Below are positions 39,696 to 49,227 of a stretch of 64,000 nt of DNA, in pieces. Below the pieces are notes generated by a model that made no database searches, was not told where the DNA came from, and worked only from the letters and a program-made list of their open reading frames with translations. Position 1 is the stretch's first letter; every line of letters starts with the position of its first letter. The DNA is taken from the NCBI RefSeq assembly GCF_902833225.1, contig NZ_CADFEI010000002.1, forward strand, positions 372,001 through 436,000. Direction: 5' to 3'. The DNA comes from Burkholderia sp. BCC1644 (GTDB lineage Bacteria; Pseudomonadota; Gammaproteobacteria; Burkholderiales; Burkholderiaceae). The position numbers were made by a program, and so were the translations under genes.

Positions 39696-39723
39696 GGCGC
39701 CGGCTTCAATACTTGCCGGCGCC
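39696..39723. terminator. Hairpin between convergent genes
   Basis: Perfect 9-base stem GGCGCCGGC / GCCGGCGCC (39696-39704 and 39715-39723), 10-base loop, between the convergent efflux lipoprotein and small membrane protein genes. No T run on either side, so it may act as a bidirectional terminator or mRNA 3'-end stabiliser. Confidence 0.55.
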
Positions 39724-39730
39724 CCGCTCT

Positions 39731-39913
39731 TCAGCCGCACGATCCGAGACACTGGACCGTCGTCAACGCGATCGAGTAAGCCACGATCCACGCAATACCA
39801 AGCCCGACGATCACGGTGACGATACGTGTGACGAGCATGTGCCAGAACCGGACCGCAACGAACACGCCTGCCGCCAGCAGGAGCACGATGACGATCGGCC
39901 CGATCACATTCAT
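39731..39913 (-). CDS. Small membrane protein
   Basis: 60 residues, almost entirely hydrophobic: two TM segments (IGPIVIVLLLAAGVFVAV; IVTVIVGLGIAWIVAYSIAL) and a short Cys-containing tail (CLGSCG). Starts 6 bases after the glutathione transferase stop, so very probably the second gene of that operon. Function unknown. Confidence 0.7.
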   Translation of the reverse strand: MNVIGPIVIVLLLAAGVFVAVRFWHMLVTRIVTVIVGLGIAWIVAYSIALTTVQCLGSCG

Positions 39914-39919
39914 CGCGAA

Positions 39920-40639
<720 letters not shown>

Positions 40640-40695
40640 TTAGCAGCGGCGGGAATCGCGTTGTTTGCCGTTTTGTGTGCGCTGCCGCTGCGTGG

Positions 40696-41187
40696 TCATG
40701 CGGTGGCGGGCCAGCGGTATCCGATCACTTCGTTCAACGGGTACGCGAGTTCGCGGACTTCTTCCAGCTGGTTGCCGCCGAAGAGGTACACCTGTTCGGC
40801 GTCGTGACGCAGGTAGAAACCGACGTGCCCTTTCCAGCTCGTCGGGTCGTCACGCGTCAGGATCGCGATGCAGCCGTAGACCGGGCGGTCCAGCGGGCGG
40901 CCCCATTCGAGCCATGAGCGTGCCAGTGCGGAGCCGGTGCCGCGGAATCCGGCGTGTTTCATGCACCAGTTGACGAAGGACGAGCACCAGGAAATCTTGT
41001 CGTCGTAACCGACCAGGTTCGTCTGGTTGTTGTACTCGACGATGCGCGGGTTGATGCTACCGGGCGGATGGCGACGGATGCCGAGTTCGGCCAGGGCGAC
41101 GGGCATCCACGGCGGATGGGCGGCCTCCGGGTTGCGCTCAGGATTTGATAGGGTCACGTCGTTCTCGGGCGAGTGTGATGTGTGCAC
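40696..41187 (-). CDS. TIGR02594-family NlpC/P60-like protein
   Basis: 163 residues. The core PWMPVALAELGIRRHPPG, ISWCSSFVNWCMKHAGF, WKGHVGFYLRHD is the TIGR02594 pattern, with a Cys-His pair (SWCSSF, GHVGFY) resembling NlpC/P60 cysteine peptidases. No signal peptide. Start uncertain: GTG at 41187 and GTG at 41157 are in frame, neither with a strong ribosome site. Similar proteins occur as phage- or T6SS-linked cell-wall enzymes; no such context here. Confidence 0.75.
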   Translation of the reverse strand: MHTSHSPENDVTLSNPERNPEAAHPPWMPVALAELGIRRHPPGSINPRIVEYNNQTNLVGYDDKISWCSSFVNWCMKHAGFRGTGSALARSWLEWGRPLDRPVYGCIAILTRDDPTSWKGHVGFYLRHDAEQVYLFGGNQLEEVRELAYPLNEVIGYRWPATA

Positions 41188-41336
41188 AATCTTCGCACGA
41201 ATGCGGAGGTTGGCAGCATCGTTCGGCCATCCAGCCGGATGGGTAGAGAATCGATCGCAGGCGAGGTTCGGGCGCGCGTTGTTGCGCGCCCCCGGGGACT
41301 CACATGTGCTGGGTGTCCGGTACCACGGTGTTGCCT

Positions 41337-41552
41337 TTAACCGCGCGTATCGACCCAGCGGCGTGCCCAGCGTGCCGAGTGCCGCAGCGCTTGCGCTTCA
41401 CTCGCGAAGTAATCGAGCGAATAGAACTGGTAGCGGCCTTCCCCGGACGCGCTATCGATGCGTTCGAGCTGCAGGTTGGCTGAAAAACTGCCGTCGGGCA
41501 AACGATGCGCCGAGGGTTGGACGGCATAGCCGTTGTATTGATGATTTTGCAT
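41337..41552 (-). CDS. Small protein of unknown function
   Basis: 71 residues (MQNHQYNGYAVQPSAHRLP at the start; ...YFASEAQALRHSARWARR near the end), no TM. Start at 41552 chosen over 41633 because the upstream part is low-complexity and basic. AT-rich leader. Lies near the cold-shock gene; the pattern of residues (aromatic strands then a basic helix) suggests a small folded domain. Confidence 0.65.
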   Translation of the reverse strand: MQNHQYNGYAVQPSAHRLPDGSFSANLQLERIDSASGEGRYQFYSLDYFASEAQALRHSARWARRWVDTRG

Positions 41553-41841
41553 GTTTTGAATTTTTAATTTTAATAATGTTCGACTGCGCGCGTGCCGTGC
41601 GAAATGTGCACGGATGCGCCGACTCAAAGCCATTGCGGGCTGAATCAGAAGCAGTCGGAAAGCGAAAGCGAGGCGCTGTGGCCGGAGGGGGGAATGAAGT
41701 GCAACGAGGCGTGTGGCGCTTGATTAGCTGCTGAATGAACAGACGCAGCCAGGAACAATCGCGCCAACTTTAGGAGACAAAGCTCCGTGAGGATGTCGCT
41801 GCGACCCGGCGCCCATCGTGGGAGGCCGGGCCCTTCAAACT

Positions 41842-42045
41842 TTACAGCGGCTTGATGTTGGCCGCTTGCAGACCCTTCGGGCCCTGCTTCGTCTCGAAGC
41901 TCACTTTCTGGTTTTCAGCCAGCGTCTTGAAGCCGTCGGCACGAATTTCCGAGAAATGAGCGAACAGGTCGTCGCCGCCGTTGTCCGGCGTGATGAAGCC
42001 AAAGCCTTTGCTGTCGTTGAACCACTTGACGATACCGGTATCCAT
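41842..42045 (-). CDS. CspA-family cold-shock protein
   Basis: 67 residues, single cold-shock domain: [18 protein letters not shown] holds RNP1, DLFAHFSEI holds RNP2. RNA chaperone. AAGGAA 7 bases before the ATG. Followed on its strand by a weak hairpin (CCCGGC/GCCGGG, 41804-41830) without a T run. The leader region upstream is AT-richer, as for cold-shock mRNAs. Confidence 0.97.
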   Translation of the reverse strand: MDTGIVKWFNDSKGFGFITPDNGGDDLFAHFSEIRADGFKTLAENQKVSFETKQGPKGLQAANIKPL

Positions 42046-42422
42046 GAAGATTCCTTGAGAAAAAATATGAAGATTTGCCCTGTTGGAGAGCGCGTGAAGT
42101 TTCAAGGAGGGAGAGGACAACGAATACCGCCGAGGACAGCGAGCAATTGATGAACAGCAATCGGACTTCTTGGACTTCGGCGCATACACTAACCGCCGGG
42201 TTTGCTTGCGTCAACCGCTAACTTGTAACTGTTTTACCTCGCGATCCGCTTTTCGGACGAATCGATACGGCCCTAACAGGCTGCGCGCGTTGCCTGGCCG
42301 GGCGCGCGTTGCCCACGATCTCCGCACGAATACGCCGATCGGCCAGGCCCTTCCCGCCTTGTGATTTCCGTTCGATCCGACCGTATCATGTCGGCAGCCC
42401 CCGCCCCGATTCCCCGCCCGCC
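42046..42422. other. Divergent intergenic region cspA / LysR
   Basis: 377 bases holding the cspA leader (AT-rich part near 42050-42230) and the promoter of the plus-strand LysR gene. No gene is supported. No clear LysR box before the LysR gene was seen. Confidence 0.55.
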
Positions 42423-43334
42423 ATGCGCATCACGCCGCTTCCGCCCCTGCAGTGCCTCGTCGCGTTCGAAGCCGCCGTGCGGCACGCGAGCTTCACGAAA
42501 GCCGCCGCCGAACTGCACCTGACCCAAAGCGCGATCAGCCGCCAGATCCAGCAGCTCGAGGAATTCCTCGGCCGCTCGCTGTTCGTGCGCGAGCATCGCT
42601 CGCTGCGGCTGACGATCGCCGGCGAGCAATACGCGGCGCAGGTCCACCATCTGCTCACGCAATGCGCGGAAGCCACGCACGACGTGATGAAACCGTACGG
42701 CGATCTCGAACTGACGATCGCGTGCTCGTCCGGCGTCGCGGTGCTGTGGCTGACGCCGCGGCTGCCGGACTTTCGCGCCGCGTATCCGAACATCAAGCTG
42801 CGCCTGATCGTGCGCGACGGCCTTGCGTCGATGTCGCCGGCGGAATTTGACGTCGGCGTCTACTACGTGCGCCAGCAGGCACCAGCCGAATACACCGTGC
42901 GCAAGCTCTTCGACGAGGAAGTGTTTCCCGTCTGCGCGCCGGGCTATCTGGCCGGCCGCACGCTGAACGCGGCCGACCTCGCGAACGAAACGCTGCTGCG
43001 CCTCGAAGACGGCCAGCGCCAATGGATGTCGTGGCCCGAATGGTTCGACATGAACGACGTCGACCGGCAGAAGCTGCAGCCGCAGGACATCATGATCAAC
43101 TCGTATCCGCAGATCGTGCAGATGACGATTCTCGGCCAGGGCGTGTCGCTCGGCTGGCGCTACATGATCGACGCGTGCATCGAAGCTGGGCTGCTCGTGC
43201 GCGTAACCGAAGCGTCCGCGAGCCACGGCGGCGGCTATTACGTGATCTCGCCCAACGACCGCATGCAGAACCAGGCCGCCCGCCTGTTCACGCGCTGGCT
43301 GTTCGAACAGGCGGAGAAACAGACCGCGCCCTGA
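42423..43334 (+). CDS. LysR-family regulator (GcvA-like)
   Basis: 303 residues: PLQCLVAFEAAVRHASFTKA...ELHLTQSAISRQIQQL, the GcvA-subgroup opening, and an effector domain. ATG at 42423. Transcribed in the same direction as, and 131 bases ahead of, an MHS transporter and an amidohydrolase, which it probably controls. Confidence 0.9.
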   Translation: MRITPLPPLQCLVAFEAAVRHASFTKAAAELHLTQSAISRQIQQLEEFLGRSLFVREHRSLRLTIAGEQYAAQVHHLLTQCAEATHDVMKPYGDLELTIACSSGVAVLWLTPRLPDFRAAYPNIKLRLIVRDGLASMSPAEFDVGVYYVRQQAPAEYTVRKLFDEEVFPVCAPGYLAGRTLNAADLANETLLRLEDGQRQWMSWPEWFDMNDVDRQKLQPQDIMINSYPQIVQMTILGQGVSLGWRYMIDACIEAGLLVRVTEASASHGGGYYVISPNDRMQNQAARLFTRWLFEQAEKQTAP

Positions 43335-43349
43335 AGGTCTGAGCGCGAT

Positions 43350-43373
43350 GCATGCGTGCAGCGCATGCGTGCA
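43350..43373. repeat. Tandem 11-base repeat ahead of the transporter gene
   Basis: GCATGCGTGCA at 43350-43360 and 43363-43373, 13 bases apart, also containing GCATGC palindromes. Between the LysR stop and the transporter start; a candidate operator. Confidence 0.6.
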
Positions 43374-43465
43374 TGCGAATCTTTCGTTTCAGAAAAAAAT
43401 GCGCCTATCCGTAGCATGGGATTCACGCGGGGCAGCCGTCCCGTCTTCTGACAAAGGAAGAGACC

Positions 43466-44782
43466 ATGCAAGGAACGCTTTCCCCGCGCGCCGCGCCTTC
43501 CGTCGATGCGGCCGTGCAGCAACGCCGCCGCGCCATCGTCGCGACCGTGATCGGCAACGGCCTCGAATGGTTCGACTTCACCGTCTACAGCTTCTTCGCG
43601 GTGATCATCGCGAAGCTCTTCTTTCCGACCGGCAACGAACTGACGTCCGTGCTGCTCACCGTCGCGACGTTCGGCGTCGGCTTCTTCATGCGACCGGTGG
43701 GCGGCATCGTGCTCGGCGTCTATGCCGACAAGGTCGGACGCAAGGCCGCGCTGTCGCTCACGATCCTGCTGATGGCGGCCGGCACCGCGCTCATCGGAAT
43801 CGCGCCAACCTACGAACAGGCCGGCATCGCCGCGCCGCTCCTGATCGTCGTCGCGCGGCTGCTGCAAGGCTTCTCGGCCGGCGGCGAGATGGGCGGCGCC
43901 ACCGCGTTCCTCACCGAATACGCGCCGCCGGAGAAACGCGCGTATTACTCGAGCTGGATCCAGTCGAGCATCGGTTTCGCGGTGCTGCTCGGCGCGGCGA
44001 CCGGCACGTTCGTCACCACGTCGCTCGATACGCAGGCGCTGCATAGCTGGGGCTGGCGGCTGCCGTTCCTGCTCGGGATCATCGTCGGGCCGGTCGGGTA
44101 CTTCATCCGCAGCCATATCGACGAGACGCCCGCGTTCAGCGCCGTCGAATCGCAGGCGAAGGAAAGCTCGCCGCTGAAGGAGGTGCTGTCGACCTACCCG
44201 CGCGAAACGTTCGCGAGTTTTTCGATGGTCATTCTGTGGACCGTCTGTACCTACGTGCTGCTGTTCTACATGCCGACGTATTCCGTGCGCACGCTGCATC
44301 TGCCGCAATCGACCGGCTTCGCGGCCGGCATGGTCGGCGGGCTGATGATCATGTGCTGCTCGCCGATCGTCGGCCGGCTCGCCGACGTGTGGGGGCGACG
44401 CGTGTTCCTGTCCGGCTCGGCGCTCGCGATCCTCGTGCTCGCGTGGCCGATGTTCGCGTGGATCAACCATGCGCCCGGGTTCACGTCGCTGATCGTGTTC
44501 CAGGCCGTGTTCGGCGTGCTGATTGCGACTTATACGGGGCCGATCCTCGCGGCATTCGCGGAGCTGTTTCCGACCAAGGTGCTGTCGACCGGGCTTTCGG
44601 TTGCGTACAACTTCGCGGTGACGATCTTCGGCGGGTTCGCGCCGTTTCTGATTACGTGGCTGATCGCACGCACGGGCAGCAACATGGCGCCCGCTTTCTA
44701 CGTGATTCTCGCGGCGGCAGTCAGTTTCGTCGGGACGCGCTTCGTGAAGGATGCGAAGCGTGCGGCCTCCATGACTCGATAA
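43466..44782 (+). CDS. MHS-family (metabolite:H+ symporter) MFS transporter
   Basis: 438 residues, 12 TM. The MHS signatures are clear: NGLEWFDFTVYSFFAVIIAK in TM1, GVYADKVGRKAALSLTILLM (loop 2-3 motif A), LLQGFSAGGEMGGATAFLTEY. Proton-driven uptake of an organic acid or similar. ATG at 43466 with AAAGGAAG upstream. The amidohydrolase follows by 12 bases. Confidence 0.93.
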   Translation: MQGTLSPRAAPSVDAAVQQRRRAIVATVIGNGLEWFDFTVYSFFAVIIAKLFFPTGNELTSVLLTVATFGVGFFMRPVGGIVLGVYADKVGRKAALSLTILLMAAGTALIGIAPTYEQAGIAAPLLIVVARLLQGFSAGGEMGGATAFLTEYAPPEKRAYYSSWIQSSIGFAVLLGAATGTFVTTSLDTQALHSWGWRLPFLLGIIVGPVGYFIRSHIDETPAFSAVESQAKESSPLKEVLSTYPRETFASFSMVILWTVCTYVLLFYMPTYSVRTLHLPQSTGFAAGMVGGLMIMCCSPIVGRLADVWGRRVFLSGSALAILVLAWPMFAWINHAPGFTSLIVFQAVFGVLIATYTGPILAAFAELFPTKVLSTGLSVAYNFAVTIFGGFAPFLITWLIARTGSNMAPAFYVILAAAVSFVGTRFVKDAKRAASMTR

Positions 44783-44794
44783 GGAAATATCTCC

Positions 44795-46036
44795 ATGACC
44801 ATTACCGTGCTTCAAGGCGGCAACGTGCTCGACCTCGAACGAGGCGTGTTGCTCGAACATCATCATGTCGTGATCGAAGGCGAACGGATCGTCGAAGTCA
44901 CCGATCGGCCGGTGGATTTTCCGAATGCGCAGGTGATCGATGTACGCGGCAAGACCGTGATGCCGGGGTTCATCGATTGCCATGTGCATGTGCTGGCTTC
45001 GAATGCGAACCTTGGTGCGAATGCAACGCAGCCGAATATTCTCGCGGCCATTCGGTCGCTGCCGATTCTCGATGCGATGTTGTCGCGCGGGTTTACCAGC
45101 GTGCGGGATGCAGGGGGAGCGGATTGGAGTTTGATGCAGGCGGTCGAGACGGGGCTGGTTTCAGGGCCGCGGATTTTTCCGTCGGGGAAAGCGTTGTCGC
45201 AGACCGGCGGGCATGGGGATTTTCGGCCTCGTGGCGATTTGCTGGAGCCCTGCTCTTGTTGCTTTCGGACGGGGGCGATTGCGCGGGTCGTTGACGGTGT
45301 CGAAGGCGTGCGGCTCGCCGTGCGTGAGGAGATTCAGAAAGGCGCGACGCAGATCAAGATCATGGCTTCGGGTGGGGTCGCTTCGCCGACTGATCCGATT
45401 GCGAACACGCAGTATTCGGAGGATGAGATTCGGGCGATCGTCGAAGAGGCCGAAGCTGCGAATACTTATGTGATGGCGCATGCGTATACGGGGCGAGCGA
45501 TCGCGCGGGCGGTGCGATGCGGCGTGCGGACGATCGAGCACGGGAATCTCGTGGACGAAGCGGCCGCGAAGATCATGCATGAGCATGGGGCGTTTGTCGT
45601 GCCGACGCTCGTGACTTATGACGCGCTTGCCAAACATGGCGCGGAGTTCGGGATGCCCGCGGACTCCGTCGCGAAAGTGGCTTCCGTGCAGCAGAAAGGT
45701 CGCGAGTCGCTTGAGATCTATGCGAAGGCCGGCGTGAAGATGGGGTTCGGGTCGGATCTGCTCGGCGAGATGCATGCGTTTCAGTCGGGTGAATTTCGGA
45801 TTCGGGCGGAAGTGCTCGGGAATCTGGAAGCGCTCAGGTCAGCGACGACGGTGGCGGCGGAGATTGTGAATATGCAGGGGCTGCTTGGGGTGGTTGCGGT
45901 GGGAGCGATCGCCGACCTCGTCGTGCTGGATGGGAATCCGCTCGAGGATATTGGGGTGGTGGCCGATGAAGGTACGCGGGTCGAGTATGTGTTGCAGCGG
46001 GGAGCGATTGTGAAGCGGCGTGACAGCGGGCGTTGA
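44795..46036 (+). CDS. Metal-dependent amidohydrolase
   Basis: 413 residues: metal ligands DCHVHV (about residue 65), KIMASGGVAS (carboxylated Lys region), HAYTGRAI and IEHGNL His, and GSDLLGE Asp. Imidazolonepropionase/prolidase-like branch, acting on an amide or cyclic imide. The paired MHS transporter probably imports the substrate. The lower third-position GC of this gene compared with its left neighbour is visible but not strong. Confidence 0.85.
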   Translation: MTITVLQGGNVLDLERGVLLEHHHVVIEGERIVEVTDRPVDFPNAQVIDVRGKTVMPGFIDCHVHVLASNANLGANATQPNILAAIRSLPILDAMLSRGFTSVRDAGGADWSLMQAVETGLVSGPRIFPSGKALSQTGGHGDFRPRGDLLEPCSCCFRTGAIARVVDGVEGVRLAVREEIQKGATQIKIMASGGVASPTDPIANTQYSEDEIRAIVEEAEAANTYVMAHAYTGRAIARAVRCGVRTIEHGNLVDEAAAKIMHEHGAFVVPTLVTYDALAKHGAEFGMPADSVAKVASVQQKGRESLEIYAKAGVKMGFGSDLLGEMHAFQSGEFRIRAEVLGNLEALRSATTVAAEIVNMQGLLGVVAVGAIADLVVLDGNPLEDIGVVADEGTRVEYVLQRGAIVKRRDSGR

Positions 46037-46236
46037 TGTGGAGTCGTGCGGCTATTTCGGCAGGCGCAGTGCGGCCTCACGGGCCTTGAAGTCGTGACAG
46101 TTGTTGAAGGTGGCAGTGGGTGTGGGGCGCGGCGTTTGCGGCGATGGCCAGGGCGGTATCGCCCCGGCGGTCACTCGCGTTCGGGAAACGCCTGCGCTTC
46201 ACTCGCTAGAGCTGCATCAAGCAGCTCTTGCAGGCG

Positions 46237-46533
46237 CTATAGCGACGACGGCTCCCAATCAGGATCGTGGTACGGCTGCTCTCGCAGAGCCAACTGGCTG
46301 TAGTCCGGCGTGATCGTGATCGTCCGGGTAACGTCGTTGACGTTGAGATACACGCGGTCGCCGGGCTTGAAGCCGAAGATCTTGAAATTGATATCGATCG
46401 CCTTCATCCACGGCAGGTACGGCCAGCCACGCTTGGGAAGATCCGGGTAGTTGCGCAGGACCAGTTCGAACGTCTTTTTCATGTTGACCGGTTTGTTCTT
46501 CCGGCGACGTGGCTTAGTATTGGCGTCAGCCAT
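46237..46533 (-). CDS. SymE-like small protein
   Basis: 98 residues. The centre RGWPYLPWMKAIDINFKIFG, FKPGDRVYLNVND, ITITPDYSQLAL has the SymE-type pattern (Pro-x-Leu ... GF-x-G-x-x-V-x-V ... I). SymE proteins are type I toxins of the AbrB-like fold; the identification is moderate. Start at 46533 has AGGAG 7 bases upstream. After its TAG the frame stays open for 21 more codons. Basic N-terminus (KPRRRKNKPVNMKK). Confidence 0.55.
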   Translation of the reverse strand: MADANTKPRRRKNKPVNMKKTFELVLRNYPDLPKRGWPYLPWMKAIDINFKIFGFKPGDRVYLNVNDVTRTITITPDYSQLALREQPYHDPDWEPSSL

Positions 46534-47150
46534 TTTCAACTCCTAGGGTGAGTTGTTGGTGGTCAGCGGGTCGTATGGGTTGCCGCCCATGCGGCCCGCG
46601 CTTCTTTAATGCCTCGGGTTTCCCCTTCTTTCTCCCCCTCTCGCTGTGTCTTGTTGGGCAAGACCGCTTTCTTTCGACCATCGGTGCGGAGGGGGACGTG
46701 GTCAACTTCCGATGGTGAGAAGCAAGGCTTCATGACCAGTGTAGTCGCGCTGGCATCTCAGAAATGGGGAATTGAGGGGGATTGGCCGTTAGATATAGGG
46801 AGACGGATGCTGTGAATTGGCCCCGAAACGCTCCAGAGTGTTCGTCGAATCGCTAAAGCCATTCGACCGAGGAAAATACAACTGACTGTTGCCGCCCCGT
46901 TTCCGTCACTCGGTGTGTTGAATCGTCAGAGGCCGTTCAGCAACGTTGTACGGTCATTGGATGCTGCGCGATCAGGAAAGTGTGCAAGCGCGGCGGTACG
47001 ACCATCGAGCTACGTGCATGGAAGCTGCGATGTAGCTAATGTTGCGCAAGATCGCATGTTTTGAGTTCTGCCCGACACGCGTTGTCCTCGGGACATGCTA
47101 CGATCCGCTCAAACTATGCTCCGTCAAGCATCTTCAACTGCCGGCATCCC
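46534..47150. other. Low-GC intergenic region left of the ATPase/DUF4276 pair
   Basis: About 617 bases, clearly lower in GC than the flanking chromosome. Short open frames occur (for example 46609-46815) but show no domain, no ribosome site and no codon bias of the host. It may be a degraded end of an inserted segment. I see no integrase, direct repeat or tRNA. Confidence 0.55.
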
Positions 47151-48359
47151 ATGAAACTACAATCTATCAGCTACAGCGAGTGGGAGAACAACCCCCAAGA
47201 GTGGAGCATCAACGACCTTACATTCGGCGATCGAAATCTGCTTGTTGGCCGCAATGCATCGGGAAAATCGAGGTCATTGGCGATCATTGGTTCCCTTGCA
47301 GGAAATCTGACTGGCTCGAGTCCACCTGCTCAATCGGGAAGCTATAGGTGTGTTTTTGACAATGAAGGCGAAACATATCTCTATGAAGTGGCCTACCACG
47401 AAGGTGCCGTCGTTCGTGAGAGGGTTGAGATAGGCGGCAGAGAGCTATTGTCGCGAGGACCCACGGGGATAGGCAAGATTATCGCGGAAAGAGTCAATAG
47501 CAATACGCCTATCGACTTCCAAACCCCAACCAATACATTTGCCGCTTTTGCCCGACGCGACTCAGTTCAGCACAGTTTCCTTGATCCTCTGGCCTCTTGG
47601 GCGGACTCACTTCGCTTCTATCACTTTGCCGGCAACCTCGGCAAGGGGCTTCTAACTCATTTTGTGCCGGGCACGCCAGCCCCTAGCGATCGCGATGAGC
47701 ACGCCGTCGTTCCGCTATTCAGACAGGCTGAAAGAGAGTTCCCGGAGGATTTCGCGGAAGTAATGAAGAGCGACCTTAGAGCGCTCGATTATCCGGTCGA
47801 CTATATAACCACGGGGACGCCGATTACCCTTCGCGTCAACGTTGTTGCGGCGCCACCAGGTATTCCGAGCGCCCAAATGCCTCCATCATTCCTGTGTTTG
47901 CAGGTAAAAGAATCAGGCTTAGAGGCGATAACGGACCAATACAGCATGTCGGACGGCATGTTTCGAGTCGTTGCTCTTTTGATCCACGTCAATCTGGCTC
48001 TATTACGGGGATCGGCGACAACAATCCTGATCGATGACATCGGCGAAGGTCTCGATTTTGAGCGTTCGATCGCTTTGATTCAACTGCTTCGCGACAAGGC
48101 TAGCGAATCAAATATTCAGTTGATAATGACAACAAACGACCGATTCGTGATGAACAAAGTCCCATTAGATGAGTGGACTGTTTTGCATAGACGAGGGCAG
48201 GAGGTGATCGTGAGAAATTACGGCAATTCCAAGGATCACTTTGATAATTTCATGTTCACCGGCCTCAGCAACTTCTCGTTTTTCGAAATGAATGTAAGTG
48301 ATCTCGCCACTTACGATTCGAACGATGACGAAGAATACGACGAGGATGACGATGCGTAG
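47151..48359 (+). CDS. ABC-type AAA ATPase (predicted defence ATPase)
   Basis: 402 residues. Walker A GRNASGKS near residue 38, an ABC-signature-like SMSDGMFRVVAL, Walker B ILIDDIGEGLDFERS and an H-loop-position TTNDRFVMNK; the Glu after the Walker B Asp-Asp-Ile is shifted from the usual DE(P). Very acidic tail (DEEYDEDDD). The class is that of RecF/OLD/AriA-type single-chain ATPases. It overlaps the DUF4276 gene by 8 bases. Codon use is much less GC-rich than in the rest of the window, a sign of transfer. ATG at 47151 chosen because the ATPase fold begins soon after; an upstream frame to 47061 is open. Confidence 0.85.
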   Translation: MKLQSISYSEWENNPQEWSINDLTFGDRNLLVGRNASGKSRSLAIIGSLAGNLTGSSPPAQSGSYRCVFDNEGETYLYEVAYHEGAVVRERVEIGGRELLSRGPTGIGKIIAERVNSNTPIDFQTPTNTFAAFARRDSVQHSFLDPLASWADSLRFYHFAGNLGKGLLTHFVPGTPAPSDRDEHAVVPLFRQAEREFPEDFAEVMKSDLRALDYPVDYITTGTPITLRVNVVAAPPGIPSAQMPPSFLCLQVKESGLEAITDQYSMSDGMFRVVALLIHVNLALLRGSATTILIDDIGEGLDFERSIALIQLLRDKASESNIQLIMTTNDRFVMNKVPLDEWTVLHRRGQEVIVRNYGNSKDHFDNFMFTGLSNFSFFEMNVSDLATYDSNDDEEYDEDDDA

Positions 48360-49107
48360 GATCGCGTTTTTTGTCGAAGGAAAGACGGAACGCCTGTTCG
48401 TCACGCGTCTTCTAAAGGAGGCGGCCAATGAAGGTCAGCTTCTTATTGACGAAAAAACAGCGAGAGGGGGTGGCAAGACCGGGAAGCCGCTTATTTACAC
48501 ACAAATAAGCGCGACTCGTGCCACCACCAACGAGAAGTACTACGCACTTATAGTCGATTGCGGTAGCGAAGACAATGTCAAGGTCCGGCTCCATGGCGAT
48601 CATTCGGATCTGACAAACAAAGGCTATGAGCGGATCGTCGGAATACGCGACGTTCGGCCCACATACGACCGCACTTCAGTCGATTTACTTCGAAAGAAGA
48701 TGCGGGCGGCGATAAACAAACAACTCGCCCCCGTCAGCTTTGTGTTTCCGCTTATGGAAATTGAAGCATGGTTCCTTGCGGAACACTCGCACTTCATTAA
48801 AATTGCACCGGAAATTAGTCTGCCTGCGATTCAGCAAGCATTAGGGTTCAATCCAGAAACGGACGACATGTCAGAGCGCGACACGCCCGCGGACGATTTG
48901 CACGACTGCTATCAACTAGCCGGATTCGCCTACAAGAAAACGAATGCAATGCGTACCGTGAATGCGTTGGATATGACGTTTATGTGGGCTGACTTAGCCG
49001 AGAGAGTCCCGGCACTGCGACACCTAGTCCGCATTGTTAACGATTTTCTTGGATTGCCCCCCCCGCCTCAGGCAACTCTCGCAGACTTGACAGGCGAGGT
49101 TCAATAA
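48352..49107 (+). CDS. DUF4276-family TOPRIM-like protein (predicted effector nuclease)
   Basis: 251 residues. N-terminal FFVEGKTERLFVTRLLKE (Glu of a TOPRIM-like fold), ALIVDCGSEDNVK (Asp), and EIEAWFLAE, the motif typical of DUF4276. Such proteins are encoded next to ABC-type ATPases, and TOPRIM folds are often nucleases, so the likely role is nucleic-acid cutting licensed by the ATPase. That is inference. Start overlaps the ATPase gene by 8 bases, implying coupled translation. Confidence 0.82.
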   Translation: MRRIAFFVEGKTERLFVTRLLKEAANEGQLLIDEKTARGGGKTGKPLIYTQISATRATTNEKYYALIVDCGSEDNVKVRLHGDHSDLTNKGYERIVGIRDVRPTYDRTSVDLLRKKMRAAINKQLAPVSFVFPLMEIEAWFLAEHSHFIKIAPEISLPAIQQALGFNPETDDMSERDTPADDLHDCYQLAGFAYKKTNAMRTVNALDMTFMWADLAERVPALRHLVRIVNDFLGLPPPPQATLADLTGEVQ

Positions 49108-49227
49108 GCGACGCGCTTGGCATCGGCCAACGGAGATCGGATGGCTATTCCCTCGGTGCGGAGGCCGTCCGAATCTTTGTTGGCATACGAGTTGCGACCA
49201 AAACGCCCAATGCCAACACTGGGCGGC

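Noticed and set aside
42046..42230. A possible small RNA opposite the cspA leader
   Set aside because: Only AT-richness supports it; no terminator or conserved stem was seen.
46609..46815. A 68-codon plus-strand open frame in the low-GC spacer
   Set aside because: No domain, ribosome site or host-like codon use.
47151..49107. Assignment of the ATPase pair to PARIS or OLD/Gabija
   Set aside because: Effector is DUF4276-like rather than DUF4435, and the ATPase and TOPRIM parts are separate proteins rather than one OLD chain. No UvrD-like helicase gene follows.
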